DNA of 64,000 nt, taken from the NCBI GenBank assembly GCA_023053575.1, contig JAKZAP010000009.1, positions 18,767,869 to 18,831,868 of the forward strand, read 5' to 3'. The DNA comes from Branchinecta lynchi. Its lineage: Eukaryota; Arthropoda; Branchiopoda; Anostraca; Branchinectidae. Positions 12,640 through 23,584 of the stretch are shown here, piece by piece; the first letter of the stretch is position 1, and every line of letters begins with the position of its first letter. Made by a program: the position numbers and the translations under genes. The notes under the pieces were generated by a model that worked only from the letters and a program-made list of their open reading frames with translations, made no database searches and was not told the origin of the DNA.

Positions 12640-12990
12640 TCAAAAGCTATAAGTACTCGACCGGTGCAATATGCAGCCACACAGAAGCTATTAGTACTCG
12701 ACCACTCGAGGAATCGAGCCACTAGTCGCTATCAGTACTAGACTGGTTGAGTACTTGGGTCACGGCAATGGCAGCTAGTAGTACTCGATCTGAAAGGAGG
12801 ATAGATGGGTCGAGTATTTGACGTCCCAGGAGCTAATCGTACTCGACCTAATATTACTAAGAAGAGGTCAAGTATTCAGGGCGCTGACGGCTAAAAATAC
12901 TCTACCTGTTGAAGGAGGATTGGGAGGTCGAGTACTTGACGCCCTGGCAGCTGTTCGTCGATCTAATATTACCAACAGGAGGTCACGTAT
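12640..12990 (+). repeat. Degenerate GTACTCGACC tandem repeat
   Basis: The motif AGTACTCGACC or its inverse GGTCGAGTACTT recurs about every 60 bp, alternating with blocks such as CTAATATTACTAAGAAGAGG and GACGCCCTGGCAGCTG. It looks like a diverged minisatellite with alternating inverted units. No gene is associated. Confidence 0.55.
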
Positions 12991-13835
12991 TCAGTATGAA
13001 AATCGCTATTTTCACGTGGAAAGTAATAGTGAGCTATTTCATCATGGAAAGATCATTTCTGGTAAGAGTTGTGCTTTAACAAGTGAAGCAGCGAATGGGA
13101 AAAAAGATCGAACCCTCGGCTATAGTAATAACCGAAATGGTCCATAATAGTGTTCTTATTTCGTCTGAAACAGATTTGCTAACGCACATCCCAAAAGACC
13201 AGATAGCCGTCTCATTACGGAAAGTATGATCAAATGTGTTTCAGCATATAAACAGAAAGCACACCAAAGGCAAGTTACTCCTCCTATTTTCTGCCAAATT
13301 ATTAGAGGGGCTGGCAGATCTCTCCCAAAGTTCCAAACACTGTAAATCATAAGTGAATGAAAAGGAAGTTCGTTTCGAATTAAATGGCAGCGACGATGTG
13401 TTGAGGAGTGTTTTATATCTAATTGCACTGCATTGTGTTTGGTTAGCACCCCTACGCGTATTGCCTCGGGGTGTTAACATAAATGAATGGGATTTGAGTG
13501 CCGCAGTTGTTTAGTGAATTAGTCGTGTATGAGATGAGGAAATAAATAAGTTTTTCTTGCAACCAAGTGTATCTTAAAGAACAGTACAGGGAGTACTCAA
13601 AAGAATTAATTATGGTGGCTTTTGGGGACACTTCTGAAAGTGTGTTTATGCGTAAATATGTTTTATGTAACGTAAATTATTGGTTGTCCCTATTTATAAC
13701 CGTCAATATCACACATTTATGGTGAAATTTGCATGTGGGGGGGGGGGTATCTTTGACCACCTAGGGACCCCCAGAAGTTCTTATCCGGCACTGCATACCA
13801 ACGGCAAAAGAAGCCAGACCTTCACTGAAAGTTAC
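12991..13835. other. Unassigned stretch
   Basis: No recognisable gene. A short G tract (13736-13747) lies next to sequence with no family assignment. Confidence 0.3.
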
Positions 13836-13837
13836 TA

Positions 13838-14371
13838 CACTGTCAGAAGTTTCATGCAGAGAACACGAGAATGCGCGGTTTCAACAGATAATGCGTAACA
13901 GATAACACTTCGGATGTTATCTGCTAAGTTTGAAAACGTTATGCAGGAAATGTTAGGCATAACAAGCTTTATTACACTGTCATAGTCATATAAGAGATGT
14001 CATATAAGAGATAGCGTATAACACTTACAAGAACAACACCTTTTCACTTAGAAATTAAGTGTTATGACCAATTAAGTTTACACTATTTCGTGCCTAGATC
14101 TCCAATAACACCTTCAATTGGTAAAAATACTAACGGGAACTAAAGAAACATAACAGATAACATCCCAAAGTGTTATCTGTTGAAACCGCGCATCCTTTTG
14201 TTGTCGTTATGTAACTTCTGACAGTGTAGTATTTTTACCTATTGAAGGTGTTGTTGGAGATCTAGGCACGAAATAGGATAAACTTAATTGGTCATAATAC
14301 TCTATCTCTAAGTGAAAAGGTGTTATTCTTGAAAGCGTTATGCGCAATCTGTTATGAAACTTCTGACAGCG
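13838..14371 (+). mobile_element. TA-flanked foldback MITE, family T2
   Basis: 534 bp bounded by CACTGTCAGAAGTTTC and the inverse GAAACTTCTGACAGCG, with TA on both sides (13836-13837 and 14372-14373). The arms carry CCTAGATCTCCAA and its complement TTGGAGATCTAGG, so most of the element folds back on itself. A nested terminus (CTTCTGACAGTGTA near 14218) indicates a composite. TA duplication suggests Tc1/mariner-type mobilisation (inference). Confidence 0.65.
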
Positions 14372-14373
14372 TA

Positions 14374-14812
14374 CTCGAAAAACAGTATGGAACCTGGGCA
14401 GACACCTGAAAGGCCGTTCTGACAGTTCTCAAGCATTAGAAATTGCTTCTATTCTTTCAACAGTCTATCCACTTTACGCCACATTTCCAAATCCCATCTT
14501 CGACGCACAAAAAACGACAGACAGTCTTACGTTGTGACATTTCAAGCATCAGGAAATTCGCAATTGCTTTCTCCGGAAGAACAGAAATTGGCAAATACTC
14601 TCCTTGGGAAAAGAGAAACAAAAAAGTTGACCCCCAGAGACTAAAACAATCTAAGGGGGGGACAACAAGAACAAAGTTTAAGACAACTTTTCTAAGGAAC
14701 CGCAACTCCCAAGCGGACCTACTTTTTTGTTACAAGGATTCATGGTTAATTGATTGAATTAGATAAACGTAAGCTGAATATAAGGTCTCATTCATTACAG
14801 CATATCTCAGCA
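14374..14812. other. Unassigned stretch
   Basis: The 104-codon open frame at 14443-14757 has no recognisable domain; no gene supported. Confidence 0.3.
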
Positions 14813-15305
14813 GGGATCGACTAAAAAGAGGAACGGCACGGCATGGTGTAGGAGGCCCTAAAAGAGATTAGCCAGTAGTAGAAGTAGAAAAGTGTGTGAG
14901 AGCTCCTGGGATCAACTAAAAAGAGGCACGACACGGCACGAAATACTGTAGGAGGCACGAGTACTAAAAAGAGGCACGAAAGCTAAAAGGGCCCTTCCAG
15001 GCTTACGAGTGAGGGGCAGGAATAATGTTCTATCGTGCCTTCTTCTAGGCTCTGGAGTTAGGAACACTCACTTACTCGTCTACTTCTATTATTTGCGAAT
15101 CTCTTCTTTATTACTCGTGCCTCCAACAACATAGTGTGCCGTGCCATGCCTCTTTTTATTCGATCCCAGAACTCTAACTCAGAGCCTAAAAGACTGCCCT
15201 CACTCTGAAGCCTGAAAGGGCCCTTTTTAATTTTCGTGCCTCTTTTTAGTACTTGTATCTCCTACACTATGTCGTGCAGTTCCGTGCCTCTTTTTAGTCG
15301 ATCCC
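14813..15305 (+). mobile_element. MULE-like foldback element with a nested smaller copy
   Basis: Outer ends are GGGATCGACTAAAAAGAGG and CCTCTTTTTAGTCGATCCC. Flanks read ATCTCAGCA and GTCTCAGCA, a 9-bp duplication with one mismatch. A smaller member (14908-15167, GGGATCAACTAAAAAG to TTTTTATTCGATCCC) sits inside with its own imperfect 9-bp duplication (AGAGCTCCT / AGAACTCTA). Self-insertion of one family into another member is therefore visible. Confidence 0.7.
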
Positions 15306-15419
15306 TGTCTCAGCATGCTTTTTTCGTCATAGTTTTGCATTTTGCCTTCTGCAACTTATTTCGCGGACAAAAATATCACCAAGAAGAAAGATTTGTGTAT
15401 TTAGGGGGCATGGGCCATG

Positions 15420-15975
15420 CCACTTAAACAAGACCAAAGGTTTCGATGGGTTCCAAAACTTAATATAATTTTGATCCAGACAATTGGGTCTTGAGGATAT
15501 CCGGTATTCGCCTGACTCCTTGAACATTGTTATATTATTAAAATCCGGAAACAGGTTAAGGCTAATGGCCAATCATCTGAGAAAAAAGTTCAGATCTGGA
15601 TTCAGCTTGTGCGTTTACCTCTATGCGTCATATCTACTTTGACGAAACTTATCAAAACTTCCTGCCTTACTTCTGCCAAACTTCCGGGTTTGGCCTGATT
15701 CGGGGCGAACTATTTGTCAGACAGGAAAAATTATGTTCGTTTAAGTGTTCAGCATGCCTCCTTGGCGATACATCGAACCTCTAATCAACTTCAGATAAAA
15801 AGTTTGCTTTATAACAAATCCGGTTTCAGCCGGATTCCGGCGAACTACATGTCCATGATAAAAATGATTCTCATATACGGAATCAGCATCTCTTCCTACT
15901 CCTAAACCGGACAACTAATCAACTTCAAAAATAACTTCGGCTTTGAACAAATTTTCCGGTTTTGGCCGGATTTTG
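15420..15975 (+). repeat. Family B element, truncated
   Basis: Begins with ACAAGACCAAAGGTTTCGAT followed by GGGTTCC and continues through three or four approximately 125-bp units. The distal GGATCCC end is missing. Confidence 0.65.
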
Positions 15976-16367
15976 GCCATTGACTTCAAAACTCGGCAAG
16001 GTCAAGATTGAGATAACCGGTTTTATGAATAAGTAGTGCGAAACGTGAACACTCGTTGGGAGCCTAATGCGCTTGGAAAATCGTGAATCTCCGCCCCAGG
16101 CCGCGCACGGAGTTACGGGAAAAAGCGGGGAACCCAGGGTCCAATTTTTTTAACGATCCGCCTTTTCCCGTAAGTCAGATTATTCCTTATCGTGGCAAGT
16201 TCAAAGATTATTGCGGTATCGTTAGCAGGTTCAGAATCTGACCTATGAAATTTAACTCTTCAGGTTTAAGAATTAATTACAGCAATCCGGAAGAAGGTTT
16301 CATAGGCATTATAGGTACAACGAGTCCTTTCAAGGACCTGTCTTACCTATAATACTAACGCAACCTA

Positions 16368-16728
16368 CACTGTTAGAAGTTTCATAACAGATTGCGCATA
16401 ACACTTTCAAGAATAACACCTTTTCACTTAGAAATAAAGTGTTTTGACCAATTAAGTTTATACTATTTCGCGCCGAGATCTCCAACAACACCTTCAATAG
16501 GTAAAAATACTACACTGTTAGAAGTTGCACGGTTTCAACAGATACCACTTTGGGATGTTATCTGTTGTTTCTTCGTTCCCATTAGTATTTTTTACCAACT
16601 GAAGGTATTGTTGGAGATCTAGGCACGAAATAGTATAAACTTAATTGGTCATAACACTTTATTTCTAAGTGAAAAGGTGTTATTCTTGAAAGTGTTAAGC
16701 GCAATCTGTTATGAAACTTCTGACAGTG
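16368..16728 (+). mobile_element. TA-flanked foldback MITE, family T2
   Basis: 361 bp from CACTGTTAGAAGTTTC to CTTCTGACAGTG, flanked by TA. Same internal blocks as 13838-14371. A further partial copy follows at about 16764-17000, and both are followed by the same phrase CTTCCATAGTCAC, suggesting a local duplication. Confidence 0.65.
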
Positions 16729-17094
16729 TACTTCCATAGTCACTCCATATATTTCTATTGGTAAAAATTGGTAAAAATACTAATGGGAACGAAGAAACAA
16801 CAGATAACATCCCAAAGTGTTATCTTTTGAAACCGTACAGCTTCTAACAGTGTAGTATTTTTACCTATTGAAGGTGTTGTTGGAGATCTAGGTACGATAT
16901 AGTATAAACTTAACTGGTCATAACACTTTATTTCCAAGTGAAAAGGTGTTATTCTTGAAAGTGTTATGCGCAATCTGTTATGAAACTTCTGACAGTGTAC
17001 TTCCATAGTCACACCATATATTTCTAATCCCGGAGACCCCAATTTCGTACGATACATTCTATCCCCTCTAACAAAACCACGCTGATTTTCTCAC

Positions 17095-17335
17095 TTGCCA
17101 TGTTTTGCTACCTTCGATGTGTATCACGCTGTCGACGGTTGTCTGCGAGAAGTTTTCCATAACAAAAACCGGTTATGTAAATTGTTTCCCTGTTTTCGCT
17201 ACAAATCAACGGGTCTCGGAAAAGGCTTAAAAAAGCCGAAACCATCGGTCATTTGTTGAAGTACAGCCTAGTTTTAAAGTATTCAAATAGTTTAAAATAC
17301 TGTAAGTTGAAGAGTAAATAGTGCGAGGGATCTTT
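17095..17335 (+). repeat. Dispersed repeat D
   Basis: The segment from TTTTGCTACCTTCGATGTGT to GTAAATAGTGCGAGGGATC recurs in reverse at 62692-62905 and in part at 55260-55365. It contains GGCTTAAAA and CAGCCTAGTTTTAAA blocks. No coding potential; class unknown. Confidence 0.6.
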
Positions 17336-17939
17336 TAACAGCGAAAAAGTCGTGTATTCGACTTGGTTCCATAGAAACACAATAGGCGAAACGTCAGTCT
17401 TAAATTATCTCCATCCGTGCAAACAAGACAATTATGTCATCTCACTCTCTCTCTCGAAGGCCATCTCTTAATAATAATCCTGGGAAAATTCCCAGCCGAG
17501 AGCTGCCTTTTTGCGGTACGTTTATAGAAGAGCGAAAGCCCTACTGAAAGGATGGAGGACATCCTCAAACTATAACCGGCTAGGAACTAAAAGGACTAAT
17601 GGAAAGCCACAGGTGGCTTAAAGCCAGGCTCCATCTCCCAGATATATGGATGTTTCGTTCCAGCCCGAACCTCCCGGATTTTGAGGATAACGACGATAAC
17701 TACTTTTGCTATTCTTCAACTTTTCATAGATGTCGCTTAAAAATACTCTTGATTAAGAACCGTCGTGCCAGAAGAGCCAGAAATGTCATGACAGCAAACG
17801 GTGTTGATTGGTTAAAAAAAGAGCTATGAGCTGATATGGCACCTGCAAGCTTGTTAGTATGTCTTTAAGTTGTGATGATCGGAACAAGGAACTGACGATT
17901 TCTAAGCCAATCATGTCAAGTCTCTAATGTTCAAGACAT

Positions 17940-18845
17940 TTTTCATCGTCCTAGCACGTCTGGAAGTACCTTAACTTGCGATCACCGTAATTCCCCCCGC
18001 CCCCTCTAGCTCGCCCACACTGCCCGAATCCGGTCCGCTTCTGTCACTGATGTACATAGGGCTTGTGCTTGTTCTTCCCACCAAGTTTCATTCCGTTGCT
18101 CCACTCCAAGTGTGACACAAGGTTTCCGGTTGCCCCTACCGACCCCCTCCCACCTTCATCGGATCCGGTCCGGACTTGAAAAGGGACATCCGAGATACGT
18201 CGTCTTTCTGCATGTCTAAGTTTCATTATGATCCGATCACCCGTTTGGAAGTTAGACATACCTCAAGAGCTGGATTTCCCCTCCCTCCACTCCCCCACGA
18301 TAGTCGGATCGGGAAGTTGACTATTTCCAGGTTAATCCGGTCGGAACCCTTAACTTGTCTACCAAGTTTCATCATCCTAGCCCACCTGGAAGTAACTTAA
18401 CTACGTATCACCGAAATTCCGGAACCCCCCCTCCAACTCCCCACAGTGCACGAATGCGGTCCGGTTCTGTCCATGATGTACTTAAGGCTTGTGCTTGTTC
18501 CTCCCACTAAGTGTTATCCCGATCGCTCGACTTTAAGCTTGTCACATGATTTCCGGTTCCTCCCCTCCGACTCCCCCCCCCCACAGATTCATCGGATTTG
18601 GTCCGGACTCTAAGTGGGACATCTTAGACATGACATCTTTCCAAATATCAAGTTTCATTAAGATCTGATCCCCCGTTCGAAAGTTAGGCATGTCACTAAA
18701 TTCCAGATTCCCGCTCCCCTCCCTCACCCAATGATGGTTGGATCGGGCAAGATTTCCAAGTTAGTTTCCTTGGGTTCCTAATGTGGCTGCCAAGCTTCAT
18801 CGTCCTAGCATGTCTGGAAGTACCCTAACTCGCAAACACCGGACT
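17940..18845 (-). repeat. Family A repeat array (reverse)
   Basis: Reverse orientation of the 890-2400 family: units carry CCAAGTTTCATC with GGAAGTACC-type spacers, and the array ends in a GACC/GACA microsatellite (18845-18865). Some open frames here are repeat shadows. Confidence 0.65.
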
Positions 18846-18896
18846 GACCGACCGACAGACCGACGGAAAATTGATCGGTATGAAAAGTATCAGCAT

Positions 18897-19638
18897 CAGC
18901 CTATACACGGTAATTTGAAACCCCTCCTCCAACCCTAAATATAGGGCTACAGAGCCCATCATCAAACCTGACCTGTATTTGGACCCAAAGAGCTCTCATT
19001 CCAAGTTTTTACAAAATATCTCAACCCCTCTGAGCGCTATCGTGCTAACAGACGGACAGAGGAACAACTTTTACTAAATCATAGGTATATCGTAACTTAC
19101 CTTTTGTGATCCCAATAACTGTCAAGTGATCAACTTCCCCAATACTGAACATCTAATCAATTTCAAATACAAATTTAACTTAAAACACATTTTCCGGTTT
19201 TGGCCGGGTTCCGGGCGAACTACTTGTCCAGGTAGAAAATTGTTTTCACGTAAGAATTCAGCATGTCTTCTTACCCCTAAATCGAGTATCTAATCAACTT
19301 CAAATAAAACTTTTACTTTTAGCAGACTTTCAGGTTTTGGTCGGATTCCGGGCTAACTACTCCGGCAAAAAAAATGATTTTCACCATCGTGTTCAGCATG
19401 TCTTCTTACCTCTAAATCCAACATCTAATCAGCTTCAAATAAGACTTTTACTTTTGACAAACTTTCTGGTTTTGGCCGGATTCCAAGCGAACTACATTTC
19501 CGATGACAGAATTATTTTCACCATCGTGTTCTGCATATCTGCATATCCCATTACCGACTATCATATGATCTGTTTAAAAATATCTGATTTGCTCCTTAAT
19601 TTAAACCCCCCACCCCTACATGTAGGACTACAGAGCCC
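18897..19638 (+). repeat. Family B element, left part split by the Polinton
   Basis: Units with GGTTTTGGCCGGATTCC continue to GTAGGACTACAGAGCCC, where the Polinton starts. The remainder of the same copy (ATCTACGAACTTGACC onward to ACTTACGTTTTGGGATCCC) is at 34392-34560. The uninterrupted order can be compared with 39004-39186. Confidence 0.75.
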
Positions 19639-20224
19639 AGTAGTATGTAAAGCCGGGTTCTACTCCACCCTCCCCCCAATTTCAAAACCCCATTTTAACA
19701 TCAATTTCTTAAATTTTAACATCCTTTTTACCAAATTACCCCCCTTTTTAAGAACTTTTTTATTTTCTTACTTCCAAAATAAAGGATACAAGAAATGAGA
19801 ATATTACCCTTTACTACATATAAAATACTACAATATACTACTACTTCTTTTTTTTTACATTTTTCATTTTTTATTCAAATATTACTGAGTAAACAGTTCT
19901 AAATCCACATATGTTTCTTTGTTCTTGTTTTCGCGTACAATTGGTTGCAAAACTAGATTTTTCTTTAAAAGTAATTCGTTAGCAATGGCATTATATTTCT
20001 GTGTTATAAACAAATCACAGGGTTTGTTATTATGATTAATGACCACAACCAACTTATCACCATATTTTGTCTTAGCAATTCTCATTTTAACGATAGTATA
20101 TTTCAAACCTAACACTAGTTCTTCTTTCCTGATTGTCTCATTGTATTTATTCATTCTGATTGTATTCAAGACTTCCTTTGTGGACTCCATTTATTAGGGG
20201 ATGATTTTATTAAATAAAAATCCA
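19639..20224. repeat. Left terminal inverted repeat of the Polinton
   Basis: 586 bp matching the inverse of 33807-34391. I noticed only a one-base difference in a T run (9 versus 8) and a substitution near the tip (AGTAGTATG versus AGTAGTATA). The 5'-AG start fits Polinton termini. The repeat includes the whole 102-aa gene and its start motif, ending just upstream of it (…AATAAAAATCCA). Confidence 0.93.
19882..20190 (-). CDS. ITR-encoded 102-aa protein, OB-fold-like candidate (left copy)
   Basis: This small charged protein is encoded entirely inside the inverted repeat, so the element carries two identical copies (the other at 33841-34149). Residues 24-51 (LVLGLKYTIVKMRIAKTKYG plus a beta-rich stretch) resemble small proteins recurrent in invertebrate Polintons that I associate with an OB-like beta fold, hence a possible single-stranded DNA-binding role. 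That function is inference. The start lies in the motif CCCCTAATAAATG, and AATAAA follows the stop. No membrane segment or signal peptide is visible. Confidence 0.8.
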   Translation of the reverse strand: MESTKEVLNTIRMNKYNETIRKEELVLGLKYTIVKMRIAKTKYGDKLVVVINHNNKPCDLFITQKYNAIANELLLKKNLVLQPIVRENKNKETYVDLELFTQ

Positions 20225-20227
20225 GAC

Positions 20228-21592
20228 TCACAAACTCACATACATATTTTTGTTAATAATACCTAATGTAGCTTTTCTTTCATAATATATAACACAGTAA
20301 ATATTATATGGTACAGGCTGAGCGTGTTTTAATGTTAAACTTATTTCAATATCAGCAGTTGTTCCATTATATATACTTGATTCGTGTTTGGAAACATCGA
20401 AACAGAATAGTGGATATACTTCTTTAAATTCTTCTATACTAACAACACTACCAGTATCAAATGCTAATTGCTTATAGCCCAAATGTATGAACCTATTGTA
20501 AAGATTTGAGTATTTACATTTCTCATCGCTAAAGTCGCATTTGAGTGGTTCTTCAGGATATTTATCCCCATTAATTCTAAGTTCTATGTCTGTTAAATTC
20601 ATATGATCAAACACCATATTATTCATTAATTGATTGTTATGCTTTTCATTTTTCTGTAACATCACAACGATTTTTGTAGGACTATTTCTCTCAGACACAA
20701 CTTTCCAGGTGTGCTCCTTATTCTGACTAACATCACTTTTATAACTATTACATGCTTCCCACATCAGATTATGCTTTTTATCCTTAGCAAGATCCTTTTC
20801 TAATTCACTCATCATTTCGATACTAGGAGCTACAATAGGGATCTTCCAGGATAAATACTCGATGACCACTTTCAAATTAGTATTTCCATTTCTTATAATC
20901 ATGTTGTTATCATCATTTCTTCTTAGAAATAATTTATGCGATGCACCTCTGAAGAATCGTTTGTTTCCTTTCAGAAATCCAAACAATTCTGATAATGGTA
21001 AATACATATTTACTAATTTACTGCTCTTTGTTCTGTTATATCTTTTTTCAAATCCTTTATTATAATTATCATTATTGGTCAACCTGACTGTTCCAACCCC
21101 TGCTGCAGCCCCTGCTACTACTGGAGTTGCAGTAAAAGAAGCAACTACAGGATTGATTTCTTTTCCTTGATTATAATCTTTATACCAGAAATGATTTCTT
21201 GCTGCACTTCTAGAATAATCATCAGAGTATTCAATCAACTTTGTAACGGTAGTTGTAATACCAACATGATTAATTTTTTCAACCGATTCATCGTTTATTA
21301 CATACTCAGCGGTACTGAATAAATTAAATCCATTATTCGTTAAAGTAGCAACATCGGTTGCAGCTATAGGAGTCCCATCTTCGTTTACTATTCTTACACT
21401 GACATCAAGATAACTTTCACTTGGATAAAACCAGGAATCTAATTTCTTTGTTACGAATTCAAACTCTGATTTATTAGATACATTCACATCTGTTTCTCGA
21501 ATTTCTTTAAATTCATATTTAACCACTGTATCATCCACAAGCGGTTCGTCAAATATATTCCATTGCGGACTGATAACTTTATTTACTGCCAT
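20228..21592 (-). CDS. MCP: Major capsid protein candidate (double jelly-roll)
   Basis: 454 aa, predicted to form the virion shell. The composition is beta-rich without membrane segments. Residues 61-73 (YLDVSVRIVNEDG) and the C-terminal block YPLFCFDVSKHESS match a pattern I know from the large capsid-like protein of metazoan Polintons and from related invertebrate proteins annotated after C. elegans F54H12.2. The length is in the range of double jelly-roll capsids. An alanine/glycine/valine-rich loop lies near residues 155-170. The gene sits at the end of the minus-strand block, next to the pVI-like and penton-like genes, the usual morphogenesis cluster. The start is inside CTTATATAAATG. 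The fold call rests on pattern memory, not a structure search. Confidence 0.75.
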   Translation of the reverse strand: MAVNKVISPQWNIFDEPLVDDTVVKYEFKEIRETDVNVSNKSEFEFVTKKLDSWFYPSESYLDVSVRIVNEDGTPIAATDVATLTNNGFNLFSTAEYVINDESVEKINHVGITTTVTKLIEYSDDYSRSAARNHFWYKDYNQGKEINPVVASFTATPVVAGAAAGVGTVRLTNNDNYNKGFEKRYNRTKSSKLVNMYLPLSELFGFLKGNKRFFRGASHKLFLRRNDDNNMIIRNGNTNLKVVIEYLSWKIPIVAPSIEMMSELEKDLAKDKKHNLMWEACNSYKSDVSQNKEHTWKVVSERNSPTKIVVMLQKNEKHNNQLMNNMVFDHMNLTDIELRINGDKYPEEPLKCDFSDEKCKYSNLYNRFIHLGYKQLAFDTGSVVSIEEFKEVYPLFCFDVSKHESSIYNGTTADIEISLTLKHAQPVPYNIYCVIYYERKATLGIINKNMYVSL

Positions 21593-21622
21593 TTATATAA
21601 GAAAGAAATTATTAAATAAAAC

Positions 21623-21979
21623 TTATTTCAGAATCTTTAATCCATTTCCAGTCATTAACGTTTTGATCAAGTCCTGACTTCTTTGATTTAAAATCCTTTT
21701 ATTTGTACCGATAAGATCCTTCATCGATTTTTTGTTTCCAATTACATCAATGAGTTCCTTCTTGTTTACATTGATCAGATCTTTCCCATATTCTATTGCT
21801 CTGTTTTTCAACAACTCAAATCTCGGTTTAATAATATTATTATACATTGACATAGCCCCATCTTTTATTTGTTTTGCTGACGTTTGAAATAACTGGGAAT
21901 TAACAATGTTTTTGAATACACTACCGATTCCACTTCCATACTGCTTTTTATAAAGTAATCGCTTATTATTAATCAACAT
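21623..21979 (-). CDS. Small basic virion-type protein (118 aa)
   Basis: Rich in Lys and Ile/Leu, with a glycine motif near the N terminus (GSGIGSVFKNIVN, about residues 16-28) and a GNGLKILK C terminus. It lies between the two capsid candidates, 30 bp from each, so a structural or membrane-interacting role like adenovirus pVI is plausible; this is positional inference. The start is in ACCTATAAATG. I do not recognise a specific family. Confidence 0.65.
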   Translation of the reverse strand: MLINNKRLLYKKQYGSGIGSVFKNIVNSQLFQTSAKQIKDGAMSMYNNIIKPRFELLKNRAIEYGKDLINVNKKELIDVIGNKKSMKDLIGTNKRILNQRSQDLIKTLMTGNGLKILK

Positions 21980-22011
21980 TTATAGGTAAATAATTTTATT
22001 TCACTAATCCT

Positions 22012-22734
22012 TTAAGCTTTTCTTAAATGCAGCACGTATCCAACGTTATCACCATTCAAATCGATAGGTCTTCCCAACTGATCAGTAATTGTCATTCTCA
22101 AGGAGTAAATAAAGTCTTTTGTATTAATAGGAAGGTAGATTAATTGTCTAGGATTCTCAACAATTTGACAACCCGGTTCTGTATTAGGAACAAATGTCCA
22201 AATGACATCTGATTTACTTTTGTTTACGATAGAACTGTTTACAAGAGAGCAGTGAATTTGAATTTTATCAACGCTTCTTGTTATATTCGGAAGCTTTGTA
22301 CCTTCATTGATTTTCTTAGATATCTCACTATCCTTCTCAAATCCTAAAATCTGACACAAGTCACTATTAAATCTAAACACATATTTTTCTTGTAATAGTA
22401 TGACAAATCTCATAGATGCTGGATTGGATGAAATTACAATAGGACATTTATCTTTTGGGGTATCAAAATACTGACACAAAAAATAATTCAAACAATCATC
22501 GTTATACATCCCATTAGGAATAGTAACATTCATCCATTCTGTTGCATTATTATCTTCATCTTTCCTGTATTGAAATGTATTATTTCCAAATTTATCACTT
22601 ATATTATGCCATGAATACCACAAAGTACACTGATTCAAACCTATTTCATAATCACAATTACGGTTCAATTCGATTGGTTGACTAAATGTTATATCAATGA
22701 TACTTTCATTACCTTCAATGTTTAACAACACCAT
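22012..22734 (-). CDS. mCP: Minor capsid (penton-like) protein candidate
   Basis: 240 aa, beta-rich. The N-terminal pattern (IDITFSQPIELNRNCDYEIG), a central IPNGMYND and a LGF motif, and the C-terminal phrase DQLGRPIDLNGDNVGYVLHL fit the single jelly-roll minor capsid protein that accompanies Polinton capsids. In the virion it would occupy vertices. The start motif CTAATAAATG overlaps the stop of the upstream 276-aa gene, with only 3 nt between the frames. The assignment is from remembered family patterns plus neighbourhood. Confidence 0.7.
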   Translation of the reverse strand: MVLLNIEGNESIIDITFSQPIELNRNCDYEIGLNQCTLWYSWHNISDKFGNNTFQYRKDEDNNATEWMNVTIPNGMYNDDCLNYFLCQYFDTPKDKCPIVISSNPASMRFVILLQEKYVFRFNSDLCQILGFEKDSEISKKINEGTKLPNITRSVDKIQIHCSLVNSSIVNKSKSDVIWTFVPNTEPGCQIVENPRQLIYLPINTKDFIYSLRMTITDQLGRPIDLNGDNVGYVLHLRKA

Positions 22735-22737
22735 TTA

Positions 22738-23568
22738 TTAGAAATATTTTTTATATATTGAATTGTAATATCTCTTCGTAAGAAATTTATTTCGCATTAA
22801 CGAATCCAAAATATCAATAGCTTCATTTCTCACCTCATCAGATGTATTTCCGTTTACTCTGCTACCTATCAAAGTGTATAGTTTTGAAATCATTTCATCA
22901 CAATTCATAAATACTCCAGTTCCTTGTTGGTTGACTAATGGGAAATAGGTTTGAATGGTTTTTAACCTATTCTTGTATTCTTTTATAAATTCAATGTGTT
23001 TATCATACTTACTAGAACTATAACTTTTACTTTTCATACCACCATAACTTTGACTTATAGATGTTAAATAATTCAGAGCCCCATCTATTTCGTTATGATG
23101 CTTAAGGTAATAATGAGGCATTTTAAAATAATTATCGGTACCATTCCAGTCATCTTTATATTTTAAATTAATTTCATTTAATAATTCCACATCAATATTT
23201 AAGTTTAGATTTACGTCATATGGTTGTTCTAGATTGGGTTCTATAGCAGGAGTGGGAGCTCGACTCGATTCCTCTGAATTAGTGGTCTGTAAAGCTGTTT
23301 TAAATGTATCACCTAATCTGAGAAACCGTCTTCTTGAATTATTATCACCTTCCTGTAGTTTATTAATTATCGTTTCAGCGTTCTCTTGTAATTTTTTGAT
23401 GGTGTCTTTAGTGTTTTCTTTTTGTGCTATAATAACTGGAGCGTTTAATTCTGAAGCATATTCCCGAAATCCTGCCTTCTCCATCTCATTTTGTTGAACC
23501 TTGCTTCTCTGAATTTCTCTGTTCTTCACTATATCCGATAACATATCACTCAAGCGTCTTGAATCCAT
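22738..23568 (-). CDS. Polinton conserved protein, virion or core candidate (276 aa)
   Basis: The N-terminal 85 residues are helical and coiled-coil prone (KKLQENAETIINKLQEG). A Ser/Thr/Pro-rich linker (about 95-115) follows, then a C-terminal helical domain (about 190-276) with LYTLIGSRVNGNTSDE. Similar C-terminal helical domains occur in uncharacterised Polinton proteins encoded next to capsid genes. No enzyme motif is visible; a scaffold or core role is inference. The start is in TATATAAATG; the integrase stop lies 16 nt upstream. Confidence 0.65.
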   Translation of the reverse strand: MDSRRLSDMLSDIVKNREIQRSKVQQNEMEKAGFREYASELNAPVIIAQKENTKDTIKKLQENAETIINKLQEGDNNSRRRFLRLGDTFKTALQTTNSEESSRAPTPAIEPNLEQPYDVNLNLNIDVELLNEINLKYKDDWNGTDNYFKMPHYYLKHHNEIDGALNYLTSISQSYGGMKSKSYSSSKYDKHIEFIKEYKNRLKTIQTYFPLVNQQGTGVFMNCDEMISKLYTLIGSRVNGNTSDEVRNEAIDILDSLMRNKFLTKRYYNSIYKKYF

Positions 23569-23584
23569 TTATATACAACTAATT

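Noticed and set aside
12640..12990. CRISPR-like array
   Set aside because: Units are degenerate and alternate in orientation, spacers are not unique, and the DNA is eukaryotic.
19337..19798. 153-aa ORF crossing the Polinton boundary
   Set aside because: Runs from family B repeat into the ITR, so it is an accident of the insertion junction.
20862..21065. Hydrophobic plus-strand ORF within the capsid gene
   Set aside because: Antisense shadow of an AT-rich coding sequence; no start motif.
23234..23497. 87-aa plus-strand ORF inside the 276-aa gene
   Set aside because: Shadow frame of a supported minus-strand gene; no motif of its own.
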